NCBI RefSeq assembly: GCF_000213255.1 | Contig: NC_015520.1 | Span: forward strand, 826,001-890,000 | Origin: Mahella australiensis 50-1 BON | GTDB lineage: Bacteria; Bacillota; Clostridia; Mahellales; Mahellaceae | DNA: 64,000 nucleotides | Direction of reading: 5' to 3' | In this document: positions 35,920 to 43,439 of the stretch, piece after piece | Numbering within the stretch: position 1 is the first letter of the stretch | How the letters are laid out: each line of letters opens with the position of its first letter | Translations under genes and position numbers: made by a program | The notes under the pieces: generated by a model | The model's database searches: none | What the model saw: the letters and a program-made list of their open reading frames with translations, nothing else | Told to the model about the DNA's origin: nothing

Positions 35920-37341
35920 ATGGCTTTTAATGAAGACTTGATAGCATCAATAGTAGAACAAGTGCTGAAAGAGATTCAAGACGATGATCACGTCATTGCA
36001 TCGGCACGACAATCCGTAGTAAAAGCAAACGACAACTGGGGTGTATACACCGATGTCGACGAGGCTATGGAGGTGGTCAATAAAGCGCAGAAAGAATTCG
36101 CCGCCATGCCCATATCAAAACGCGATGAGATTATAAGCGCCATAAGAACGGCCGGCGTGGAAAATGCCGAGCATCTGGCCAGGATAGCGCACGAGGTCAC
36201 GGGCTATGGGCGGATTGAAGATAAAACGGTAAAGAACAGAAACGCCGCTATGTTGACGCCAGGCATAGAGGACCTTCAGAAAGAATTTTTAAGCGGCGAT
36301 GGCGGCTCTGTCATAGTAGAGTATGGGCCTATGGGCGTCATAGCTTCGCTCATGCCTTCCACTCACCCGACGGCCTTTGTTATAAACCATGCCATAGCCA
36401 TGCTGGCAGCGGGCAACGCCATATTTATATGCCCTCATCCCAAAGCTCAGGCTGCCACATTAGAGGCCATGAAGGCGCTCAATAAGGCTATAGTCGAAGC
36501 CGGTGGGCCTAAATACCTCATGGTGGCCGTGGATAAGGCGGATATGGAGACATCCAATAAAGTATACGCTCATCCTTATGTAAAGATGGTAGCGGCAGCC
36601 GGAGGGGAAGGCGTGATAAGAGCAGCGTTAAAGAGCGGCAAAAAGGCTATAACCGGCGGACCGGGCAATCCGCCCGTAGTAGTGGATGAGACGGCCGACA
36701 TAGCCAAAGCGGCTAAGGATATAATAGACGGCGAAAGCTATGACAACAATGTGCTATGTATAGCTGAAAAAGAGGTATTTGTAGTAGAATCCGTAGTAGA
36801 TCGGCTTATAGCTGAAATGCAAAAAAATAACGCATACCTTATAAAAGGCCAAGATGTTGCTAATTTAACGGGTGTTACTATAAAAGACGGCAAGCCGAAC
36901 GGCCAACTTGTAGGTAAGAATCCATCGGTGATATTAAAAGAGATAGGCATAGAAGTGGGCGATGATGTGCGCACCGTCATATTCGAAGCGCCGCCGGAAC
37001 ACCCGCTGGTAATGATAGAGCAGCTTATGCCCGTATTACCTATAGTACGGGTCAAAGATTTCGACGAGGCTGTAAAATGGGCTGTTAAAGCCGAGCATGG
37101 AGACGGCCATACCGCCATATTGCATTCCAATAATATAAACCGTATAACAGAATACGCGCGTGCCATGCAAGTGACGGTGCTGGTGGTAAATGCTCCATCT
37201 TATTCATGCATGGATCCTCAATCCAAAACATTGGTATATGCCCATACTTTGACCGGGCCGACCGGCGAGGGATTCTGTACGCCGCGCCATTTTACGCGCC
37301 AGGAACGTATCGTATTGGGCGGCGCCTTTCATTTTGTGTAG
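35920..37341 (+). CDS. CoA-acylating aldehyde dehydrogenase (PduP/EutE type), copy 1
   Basis: This 473-residue enzyme oxidises an aldehyde to acyl-CoA with NAD+. The catalytic cysteine is Cys280 in 'SYDNNVLCIAEKEVF'. Other family motifs are 'KNRNAAMLTPGIEDL', 'AGNAIFICPHPKA', 'GGPGNPPVVVDETADI' and the closing 'TGPTGEGFCTPRHFTR'. Residues 5-20 form an amphipathic helix ('EDLIASIVEQVLKEI') separated from the core by a polar linker, as in PduP-type cargo with encapsulation peptides. It follows larA with GAGAGGAG as ribosome site. A second copy lies at 41994. Confidence 0.92.
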   Translation: MAFNEDLIASIVEQVLKEIQDDDHVIASARQSVVKANDNWGVYTDVDEAMEVVNKAQKEFAAMPISKRDEIISAIRTAGVENAEHLARIAHEVTGYGRIEDKTVKNRNAAMLTPGIEDLQKEFLSGDGGSVIVEYGPMGVIASLMPSTHPTAFVINHAIAMLAAGNAIFICPHPKAQAATLEAMKALNKAIVEAGGPKYLMVAVDKADMETSNKVYAHPYVKMVAAAGGEGVIRAALKSGKKAITGGPGNPPVVVDETADIAKAAKDIIDGESYDNNVLCIAEKEVFVVESVVDRLIAEMQKNNAYLIKGQDVANLTGVTIKDGKPNGQLVGKNPSVILKEIGIEVGDDVRTVIFEAPPEHPLVMIEQLMPVLPIVRVKDFDEAVKWAVKAEHGDGHTAILHSNNINRITEYARAMQVTVLVVNAPSYSCMDPQSKTLVYAHTLTGPTGEGFCTPRHFTRQERIVLGGAFHFV

Positions 37342-37354
37342 AGAGGGCCGAAAG

Positions 37355-38545
37355 ATGAATATTTTGGTATTGAATTGTGGAGGTTCGTCGGTCAAGTTTC
37401 AGGTATTCGATATGCCGAGCGAGCGGGTGATAGCTAAAGGTATGGTGGAACGCATAGGCAAAACCGATGCTGTATTGCATTACAGTTCTGCTCGTCAGGA
37501 AGCACAGCAAAGGGTAATGCCTATATCGGATCATAAAGCGGCTATAAGCATGGCGTTAAGCACTTTGACAGATGATGACTCGATAGGCGCTATAGATGCT
37601 ATAGGCCACAGATTGGTACATGGCGGCGAAAGATATACAGGTGCTGTGTTCATAGATGATGAGGTTTTGTCAACATTGAAAGAATATGCGCCTTTAGCAC
37701 CGCTGCATAATCCGCCCAATGCTCTTGGTATAGAAGCCTGTAAGCAGTTGATGCCTGACATAGTGCAGGTGGGCTTGTTTGACACTGCATTGCATCAGAA
37801 ATTACCGGATTATGCATATACCTATGCGTTGCCGTATAGATACTATGAAAAATATCGTGTGCGGCGTTATGGTTTCCACGGCATAGCTTTTACCGATATA
37901 ACCGAGCGTACTGCCCAAATTATGAGAAAGCCCCTAAACGAACTGCGCATAATATCGCTTATGCTGGGCAGCGGCACCACCGCTAACGCTATGAAGTACG
38001 GACGCTCAGTGGATGTGAGCACGGGGCTTACGCCATTGCAGGGCTTGGTTCAATCCACGCGCAGCGGCGATATAGATCCGGCAGCGGTTACCTACATAAT
38101 GCGACAAGAGGGTTTATCGACCGATCAGATGGACGATGTGCTGAATAAACAGAGCGGCTGGCTGGGCATATCGGGCGTCAGCAACGACTTAAGAGAGGTG
38201 GAACAGGCAGCAGCCACGGGCAATGAGCGTGCTCGGCTGGCTATAGATACATTTGTATACAGCTGTAAAAAGTACGTCGGCGCCTATGCCGCTGCTATGG
38301 GAGGTTTCGATGTTTTGGCTTTTTCAGGCGGGATAGGCGAAAAATCATCACATATACGCCAGAAAGTGTGCCAGGGCCTTGAATTTTTGGGTATAGAATT
38401 GGACCAAGAAAAAAATAACGCTGGGATTGGCCCGCGTTTTATAACCACCGAGGATTCCAAAACAAAAGCTGTAGTGGTGTCTGTGGATGAAGAGTTGGTT
38501 ATAGCACAACAAACATACGATTTGATCGATAGAGAGGGGAGGTGA
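37355..38545 (+). CDS. Acetate/propionate-kinase family acyl kinase, copy 1
   Basis: This 396-residue ASKHA kinase converts acyl-phosphate plus ADP to carboxylic acid plus ATP. The start 'MNILVLNCGGSSVKFQVFD' gives the phosphate-binding loop; 'HRLVHGGERYTG', 'LFDTALHQKLPDYAYTYALPY', 'RRYGFHGIAFTD', 'TRSGDIDPAAV' and 'VSVDEELVIAQ' follow. The canonical 'GFHGTSH' is changed to 'GFHGIAF', losing the second active-site His, which suggests a substrate other than acetate. It would finish the aldehyde to acyl-CoA to acyl-P route with PduL. ATG 37355 chosen; 37334 lies inside the previous gene. Confidence 0.88.
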   Translation: MNILVLNCGGSSVKFQVFDMPSERVIAKGMVERIGKTDAVLHYSSARQEAQQRVMPISDHKAAISMALSTLTDDDSIGAIDAIGHRLVHGGERYTGAVFIDDEVLSTLKEYAPLAPLHNPPNALGIEACKQLMPDIVQVGLFDTALHQKLPDYAYTYALPYRYYEKYRVRRYGFHGIAFTDITERTAQIMRKPLNELRIISLMLGSGTTANAMKYGRSVDVSTGLTPLQGLVQSTRSGDIDPAAVTYIMRQEGLSTDQMDDVLNKQSGWLGISGVSNDLREVEQAAATGNERARLAIDTFVYSCKKYVGAYAAAMGGFDVLAFSGGIGEKSSHIRQKVCQGLEFLGIELDQEKNNAGIGPRFITTEDSKTKAVVVSVDEELVIAQQTYDLIDREGR

Positions 38546-38550
38546 GGGCT

Positions 38551-38844
38551 GTGAATTATGCACTGGGCATAGTGGAAGTTGTTGGATTCGCTGCTGCCAT
38601 GCAGGCTGCTGATACTGCGGTCAAGGCGGCTAATGTAACCTTATTAGGGTATGAGCCGTCTAAAGGCAGCGGTATGGTTACCGTTAGATTTATAGGGAAT
38701 GTAGGAGCTGTAAATGCTGCTGTGGATTCGGCTGCGGAGGCTGCGAATCGCGTAAGCAGCGTGTATAGCAAACTGGTGATTCCGAAGCCAGCCGAAGAGA
38801 TAGATGCACTCTTAAAGGCAAAGAAGGCTGAAGGCGTTGATTAA
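38551..38844 (+). CDS. BMC-H hexameric shell protein 1
   Basis: This 97-residue protein is a single BMC domain: 'NYALGIVEVVGFAAAMQAADTAVKAANVTLLGYE' and 'GMVTVRFIGNVGAVNAAVDSAAEAANRV', ending 'LVIPKPAEEIDALL'. Such proteins form hexagonal tiles of the compartment shell. It is more divergent than the next three hexamer proteins: it has Val-Gly-Phe where they have Thr-Lys-Gly. Start GTG 38551 lies 6 bases after GGGGAGGTG; the GTG at 38542 is part of that site. Pore residues differ from paralogues, suggesting a different metabolite preference. Confidence 0.92.
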   Translation: MNYALGIVEVVGFAAAMQAADTAVKAANVTLLGYEPSKGSGMVTVRFIGNVGAVNAAVDSAAEAANRVSSVYSKLVIPKPAEEIDALLKAKKAEGVD

Positions 38845-38873
38845 ATTTATTTGAGAAAGGAAAAAGATGAACT

Positions 38874-39152
38874 ATGAATAATGATGCATTGGGAATGGTG
38901 GAGACCAAAGGTTTAACGGCGGCGATAGAGGCGGCTGACGCCATGGTAAAGGCGGCCAGCGTAACGCTGGTGGGCGTAGAGAAAATAGGTTCAGGTTTGG
39001 TGACAGTATTCGTTAGCGGCGACGTAGGCGCTGTTAAGGCGGCTACAGAGGTAGGAGGTCAAGCTGCTAAGAGGTTGGGAGAGCTTATCGCTGTTCACGT
39101 TATACCCAGGCCTCACAGCGATATAGCCAAGATATTACCGTCTATAAAGTAA
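38874..39152 (+). CDS. BMC-H hexameric shell protein 2
   Basis: This 92-residue single BMC domain is of the PduA/PduJ/EutM type: '[57 protein letters not shown]', ending '[17 protein letters not shown]'. It is nearly identical (about 6 differences in 92) to the C-terminal part of the protein at 40285, pointing to a recent duplication around the aldolase gene. It probably supplies the bulk of the shell facets. Its ribosome site is a purine stretch AGAAAGGAAAAAG. Confidence 0.94.
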   Translation: MNNDALGMVETKGLTAAIEAADAMVKAASVTLVGVEKIGSGLVTVFVSGDVGAVKAATEVGGQAAKRLGELIAVHVIPRPHSDIAKILPSIK

Positions 39153-39198
39153 AGCTCTCGATGGCATAGTGACTATAAATATTTAGGAGGTGATGATA

Positions 39199-40263
39199 TT
39201 GCCATTGATGACGCTCAAGCAGATCTTAGCCGATGCCGATCAGCGCAAGTACGGCGTCGGCATGTTCAATGTTATAAATCTTGAAATGTTGAAAGCCATC
39301 ATAGAAGCGGCCGAAGAAGAAAATTCTCCGGTGATATTGGGCTTTGCAGAAGTACACAAAGCCTACATGGATATAGAAACATTGGCGCCGATGATGGTCA
39401 AAGCTGCTAAAGAGGCTTCTATTCCAGTAGCAGTGCACTACGATCATGGCCAAAGTTTCGAAGGCATAGTAAAGGCTATGCACTACGGTTTTACCTCGGT
39501 TATGTATGATGGTTCCATGCTACCTTACGAGCAAAACGTGCGCAACACGCAAGAAGTGGTGCGAATTGCCAAGATACTGAATGTATCAGTGGAGGCCGAA
39601 TTAGGTCATGTTGGTGGAGCGGAAGGCGGACTGGGAGGCCAAGATGATCCGTCAGCTTTTTATACCGATGTGAATCAGGCCGCCGATTTTGTTTTGCGTA
39701 CTGGCATTGATGCATTGGCTGTAGCAGTGGGTACTGTGCATGGTGTTTACCGATCGCAGCCCAAGTTGGACCTTGATAGGCTGGAAGCCATTAAAAAACG
39801 TGTAAACATACCATTGGTATTGCATGGTGGCTCGGGATTAAGTGATCAGGATTTTCAAAATGCGATAGCCAGAGGGATATCTAAAATAAATATATTTACT
39901 GATATGTCGCTGGCGGCGGTCAATACGCTCCAAGACAGTGTATGTCTATGCGATAAACCCAGTTGCACTGGTGCTTTTTCGGATGAATGCCTTATCAAGA
40001 TGGATAAGCCAAATCTATATCATGAAAATAGTCAGGAGGCTATAGTGCAGCGGGTAGTGCAAAGGGTTTTGCTTCAGTTGAAAGAGGGTGAGGGTGTATA
40101 TAATACATCCGAGCTGAATTATCCGGACGTTATAACAGCGACCATAAGCGGTATAAAGGCTGAAGTTAAGCATAAGATTGAGATATTTGGCAGCAACGGT
40201 AAAGCCTGTGCATTTTCCTGCACACATTCAGGCGGTTGCAGTTGCGGTTGTCAAAAAGATTGA
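39199..40263 (+). CDS. BMC-associated class II ketose-bisphosphate aldolase with Cys-rich tail
   Basis: This 354-residue protein has a class II (zinc) FbaA/KbaY-type aldolase core over residues 1-245. It begins 'PLMTLKQILADAD' and contains 'HYDHGQSF' (Asp/His), 'EAELGHVGG', 'GTVHGVY' and 'LHGGSGLSD'; these supply the catalytic Asp and zinc-binding His residues. It cleaves or forms a ketose phosphate using dihydroxyacetone phosphate; the aldehyde partner is not known. Beyond the core are about 100 extra residues: Cys249, 251, 256 and 264, an amphipathic helix at about 279-296 ('EAIVQRVVQRVLLQLKEG') like an encapsulation peptide, and a tail with Cys337, 341, 347, 349 and 351. Start TTG 39199 is 8 bases after AGGAGG. 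Confidence 0.88.
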   Translation: MPLMTLKQILADADQRKYGVGMFNVINLEMLKAIIEAAEEENSPVILGFAEVHKAYMDIETLAPMMVKAAKEASIPVAVHYDHGQSFEGIVKAMHYGFTSVMYDGSMLPYEQNVRNTQEVVRIAKILNVSVEAELGHVGGAEGGLGGQDDPSAFYTDVNQAADFVLRTGIDALAVAVGTVHGVYRSQPKLDLDRLEAIKKRVNIPLVLHGGSGLSDQDFQNAIARGISKINIFTDMSLAAVNTLQDSVCLCDKPSCTGAFSDECLIKMDKPNLYHENSQEAIVQRVVQRVLLQLKEGEGVYNTSELNYPDVITATISGIKAEVKHKIEIFGSNGKACAFSCTHSGGCSCGCQKD

Positions 40264-40284
40264 ATTTGGTAGGTGAGTTTTAAA

Positions 40285-40728
40285 ATGGCTGAAGATGATG
40301 TGTTACAGGGCCAATATGATGACATGACGGTTGAAGGCCAGACGGCTGTGCAGCTCGAACAGGGCACAGTCCCTCCCGATAATAGCTATAAGCGGCGAGG
40401 GCGTCCCAGAAAATCTGATAGCGAAAAGAAGAACAAGGAGGTTATAATCATGATAAACGAAGCATTGGGAATGGTAGAAACCAAAGGTTTAACAGCGGCG
40501 ATAGAGGCGGCTGATGCTATGGTAAAAGCAGCCAGCGTGACGCTGGTGGGCGTAGAGAAAATAGGCTCTGGCTTGGTGACGGTATTTGTTACCGGCGACG
40601 TAGGCGCTGTTAAGGCAGCTACGGAAGTAGGAGGCCAGGCCGCCAAGAGCTTAGGAGAGCTTATAGCTGTTCATGTTATACCCAGACCCCATGAAGATAT
40701 AGCTAAGATATTGCCGCAAATAAAATAA
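40285..40728 (+). CDS. BMC-H shell protein 3 with AT-hook-like N-terminal extension
   Basis: The full frame gives 147 residues. Residues 1-55 form an acidic, Gln-rich leader followed by a basic KRRGRPRK (residues 36-43), an AT-hook-type motif. Residues 56-147 are a complete BMC domain almost identical to shell protein 2. ATG 40285 has AGGTGAG upstream. A second, stronger site (AAGGAGG, 40435-40441) precedes in-frame ATG 40450, which would give a standard 92-residue hexamer protein. Both forms may be made. The extension is unlike known shell parts; it might recruit the shell to DNA or another polyanion, or bind cargo. Function of the extension is unknown. Confidence 0.85.
   Translation: MAEDDVLQGQYDDMTVEGQTAVQLEQGTVPPDNSYKRRGRPRKSDSEKKNKEVIIMINEALGMVETKGLTAAIEAADAMVKAASVTLVGVEKIGSGLVTVFVTGDVGAVKAATEVGGQAAKSLGELIAVHVIPRPHEDIAKILPQIK
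40435..40452 (+). promoter_or_regulatory. Strong internal ribosome site and start in shell protein 3
   Basis: AAGGAGG (40435-40441) is followed 8 bases later by ATG 40450, in frame with the longer gene. It is a better match to the ribosome site than the one before ATG 40285 and marks the start of the canonical BMC domain. Confidence 0.7.
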
Positions 40729-40775
40729 GTTGCGTTACTTTTTAAGTCTGTATCTTTAGGGAGGTGAATAATTCC

Positions 40776-41408
40776 GTGGACAGGGATAAGTTGTTGGAAT
40801 TGATAACTAAAGCTGTTATAGAGGAGCTACAATATCAAAAGCGCCGCGTGCCGGTAGGGGTGTCGGCGCGTCATATTCATGTTTCCAGGCAGGATTTGGA
40901 TACACTGTTTGGCAAGGGATATCAATTGCATAAACTAAAGCCATTGATGGCCGATGATTTTGCATCTGAAGAAACGGTAACATTAGTAGGACCCAATTTG
41001 AGGACGATAGAACGGGTGCGCATACTAGGGCCTGAACGCAAGCGAACGCAGGTTGAGATTGCACGGACCGATGCCGTAAGGTTGGGCGTTAACCCGCCGG
41101 TACGTCCGTCGGGTGATGTTGATGGATCAGCTGGTATAGTTGTGGTAGGCCCTAAAGGTGCTTTAAATCTAAAAGAAGGGTGTATTCTGGCTAATAGGCA
41201 TATACACATGACGCCGGCCGATGCTGAACCTATAGGATTAAAAGATAACGATTACGTTACTGTCAGAGCAGGAGGAGAAAAGGGAGCAGTTTTGTATAAT
41301 GTACAGATACGCGTCAATGAGAAATTCGATACTGAGATGCACATAGATACCGACGATGCCAATGCCATAGGAGTGCGCTGCGGGGACCTCGTCGAGATAA
41401 TGCTGTAA
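40776..41408 (+). CDS. pduL: PduL phosphotransacylase
   Basis: This 210-residue enzyme swaps CoA for phosphate on acyl-CoA, giving acyl-phosphate and recycling CoA inside the compartment. It has the PduL marks 'VPVGVSARHIHVSRQDLDTLFG', 'LVGPNLRTIERVRILGPERKRTQVEIARTDAV' and 'CILANRHIHMTPADAE', with the zinc-binding His-x-His pairs. Residues 1-17 ('DRDKLLELITKAVIEEL') form an encapsulation-type helix. Start GTG 40776 is 9 bases after GGGAGGTG; GTG 40764 is part of that site. It links the two aldehyde dehydrogenases to the two kinases. Confidence 0.95.
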   Translation: MDRDKLLELITKAVIEELQYQKRRVPVGVSARHIHVSRQDLDTLFGKGYQLHKLKPLMADDFASEETVTLVGPNLRTIERVRILGPERKRTQVEIARTDAVRLGVNPPVRPSGDVDGSAGIVVVGPKGALNLKEGCILANRHIHMTPADAEPIGLKDNDYVTVRAGGEKGAVLYNVQIRVNEKFDTEMHIDTDDANAIGVRCGDLVEIML

Positions 41409-41419
41409 GGAGAGATGAT

Positions 41420-41683
41420 ATGATCATATGCAAGGTTGTCGGCAATGTGGTATCTACTAGAAAGCATGAGCAGTTGGTGGGCTCAAAGTTACTCATAGTT
41501 GAGCCGTTATATGGCAGCGATGACAAGCCTATGGTGGCTGTAGATAATGTAGGCGCCGGCGTGGGTGAAACGGTACTGGTGGCAGTAGGCGGTGCCGCCA
41601 GGGTAGCCGTTGGGAAAAAGGAAGCTCCCATAGATGCTGCTATAGTAGGCATTGTAGACAACGCGGATTCATTACGTTTATAA
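41420..41683 (+). CDS. BMC-P pentameric vertex protein (EutN/CcmL/PduN type)
   Basis: This 87-residue protein has the EutN/CcmL fold pattern: 'MIICKVVGNVVSTRKHEQLVGSKLLIVEPL', 'VAVDNVGAGVGETVLVAVGGAARVA' and 'PIDAAIVGIVDNAD'. Pentamers cap the vertices of the icosahedral shell. It is the only pentamer gene here, which suffices for closure. It lies between pduL and the fourth hexamer gene with AAGGAGAG upstream. Confidence 0.95.
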   Translation: MIICKVVGNVVSTRKHEQLVGSKLLIVEPLYGSDDKPMVAVDNVGAGVGETVLVAVGGAARVAVGKKEAPIDAAIVGIVDNADSLRL

Positions 41684-41698
41684 GAGAGGTTGGCATAT

Positions 41699-41977
41699 AT
41701 GAATGGAAATGCATTAGGAATGGTTGAAACCAAGGGATTGGTAGCGGCTGTAGAAGCAGCCGATGCCATGGCCAAAGCGGCCAATATAGAAGTTGTCGGT
41801 AATGTCCGAGTGGGATCAGGCTTTGTATGTATACTCATCCGCGGCGACGTAGGAGCCGTTACCGCCGCTGTAGAGGTGGGGGCTCAAGCGGCTAAGCCGT
41901 TAGGTCAGCTTATAGCCGCGGTGGTTATACCGAGGCCTCATTCAGACGTAGAAAGCATGCTCCCGGTCAGTAAATGA
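41699..41977 (+). CDS. BMC-H hexameric shell protein 4
   Basis: This 92-residue single BMC domain ('[57 protein letters not shown]', ending '[17 protein letters not shown]') is related to shell proteins 2 and 3 but more diverged. It has Cys and Arg residues around the region that in relatives lines the central pore. ATG 41699 is 8 bases after AGAGGT; a TTG at 41690 sits inside that site. It could form a facet tile of different permeability. Confidence 0.93.
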   Translation: MNGNALGMVETKGLVAAVEAADAMAKAANIEVVGNVRVGSGFVCILIRGDVGAVTAAVEVGAQAAKPLGQLIAAVVIPRPHSDVESMLPVSK

Positions 41978-41993
41978 GGGGATGTAGTTTATT

Positions 41994-43439
41994 GTGCAAG
42001 AAGATAAAATAGCAGGCATAGTAGAAGCTGTATTGAAAAAGTTGGCGCCTGAGTTGATTGCCGTTGAAGATAGTGTACAGGATAAGCAAGAGGTTTACGC
42101 TGATGTTGCATGGGAAGCGAATGAAACCATGCGGCAAGACGGCATATTCGATGATGTTGAATCAGCGTTGGATGCTGCTGCTAAGGCTCAGAGGCAATTG
42201 GTCGATATGGGTATGGAAAAACGCAAGCAGATTATATCATCTATGCGTAAAATATGCTTGGAGAATGCGGAAAGATTGGCCGAGATGGCATGGAAAGAAA
42301 CGCGGCTGGGCCGATATCAAGATAAGATAGTAAAGAATAGGAATGCCGCTTTATTGACGCCGGGCGTCGAAGACCTCGAACAAAAGTTGGATGTAGGCGA
42401 TGTAGGCATGATACTAACTCAGCGCGGTCCATTTGGCCTGGTGATTTCAGTGGAACCGACTACTAATCCTACCAGTTCGCTTATAAATCATAGTATAGCT
42501 ATGGTGGCGGCCGGCAATGCCGTTTACTTTGCCCCACATCCAAGGGCTTTGAAAGTATCTCTTGAAACTATAAGCTTGCTTAATAAAGCTATAACAGAAG
42601 TTGGAGGCCCGGCCAATGTGGTAGTGACGGCGCGGACAGCCAGCGTGGATAATGTCAATAAGGCCTTTGCACATAAGGATGTAAAGCTCATAGTTGCTAC
42701 CGGCGGGGCTGCTTTGGTAAAAGCAGCCATGACTAGCGGTAAGAAATGTATAGCCGGAGGTCCGGGTAATCCGCCAGTAGTAGTGGATGAAACCGCTAAC
42801 ATTGAATTGGCTGCAAAAAACATTGTGTTGGGAGCCTCGTTTGACAATAATATGCTGTGCATATCAGAAAAAGAGGTTTTTGCCGTACAAAGCATATGCG
42901 ATGAATTGATAGCTGCGATGGAACGTAATGGAAATTATATAGCGCGCGGGGATGTTATAGACGCTATAACCGAACTGGTCGTAACAGACGGACACATAAA
43001 CGGTAAATTCGTTGGGCAGAACCCGTCTGTGATACTTAGAGAGCTCGGTATAAATATAAGCGATGAGATACGTGCGATAATTATGGAAGTTTCTGCAGAT
43101 CATCCATTGGTTACGCTGGAGCAGCTTATGCCTATACTGCCGATAGTACGAGTCAGGGATTTTGAAGAAGCTTTGCAATTATCCGTAGCAATGGAGCATG
43201 GTTTCAGGCATACAGCGGCTATATATACAAAGGACTATGAACGGGCAGCCAGATTTGCTCAAGTTATCGAGGCTACCTTGACGGTAATCAATGTACCGAC
43301 CTATACTGGTCTTGGCGGCGATGGCATAGGTAAACCCACCATGACGGTGGCTGGGCCTACAGGGGAAGGCATTACATCGCCTAGAACTTATACAAGGGAA
43401 AGGAATGCAGTATTTGGGGGGTCGCTCAGTATAAAATGA
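41994..43439 (+). CDS. CoA-acylating aldehyde dehydrogenase (PduP/EutE type), copy 2
   Basis: This 481-residue homologue of the enzyme at 35920 has catalytic Cys289 in 'SFDNNMLCISEKEVF', 'KNRNAALLTPGVEDLEQ', 'GGPGNPPVVVDETANI' and 'AGPTGEGITSPRTYTRER'. It also has an N-terminal encapsulation-type helix ('DKIAGIVEAVLKKLA', residues 4-18) and a longer linker. The two copies are clearly diverged, which suggests two aldehydes or two steps. It starts with GTG after GAGGGGATG and overlaps the PduS-like gene by an ATGA junction, a coupling that fits NADH turnover by PduS. Confidence 0.92.
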   Translation: MQEDKIAGIVEAVLKKLAPELIAVEDSVQDKQEVYADVAWEANETMRQDGIFDDVESALDAAAKAQRQLVDMGMEKRKQIISSMRKICLENAERLAEMAWKETRLGRYQDKIVKNRNAALLTPGVEDLEQKLDVGDVGMILTQRGPFGLVISVEPTTNPTSSLINHSIAMVAAGNAVYFAPHPRALKVSLETISLLNKAITEVGGPANVVVTARTASVDNVNKAFAHKDVKLIVATGGAALVKAAMTSGKKCIAGGPGNPPVVVDETANIELAAKNIVLGASFDNNMLCISEKEVFAVQSICDELIAAMERNGNYIARGDVIDAITELVVTDGHINGKFVGQNPSVILRELGINISDEIRAIIMEVSADHPLVTLEQLMPILPIVRVRDFEEALQLSVAMEHGFRHTAAIYTKDYERAARFAQVIEATLTVINVPTYTGLGGDGIGKPTMTVAGPTGEGITSPRTYTRERNAVFGGSLSIK

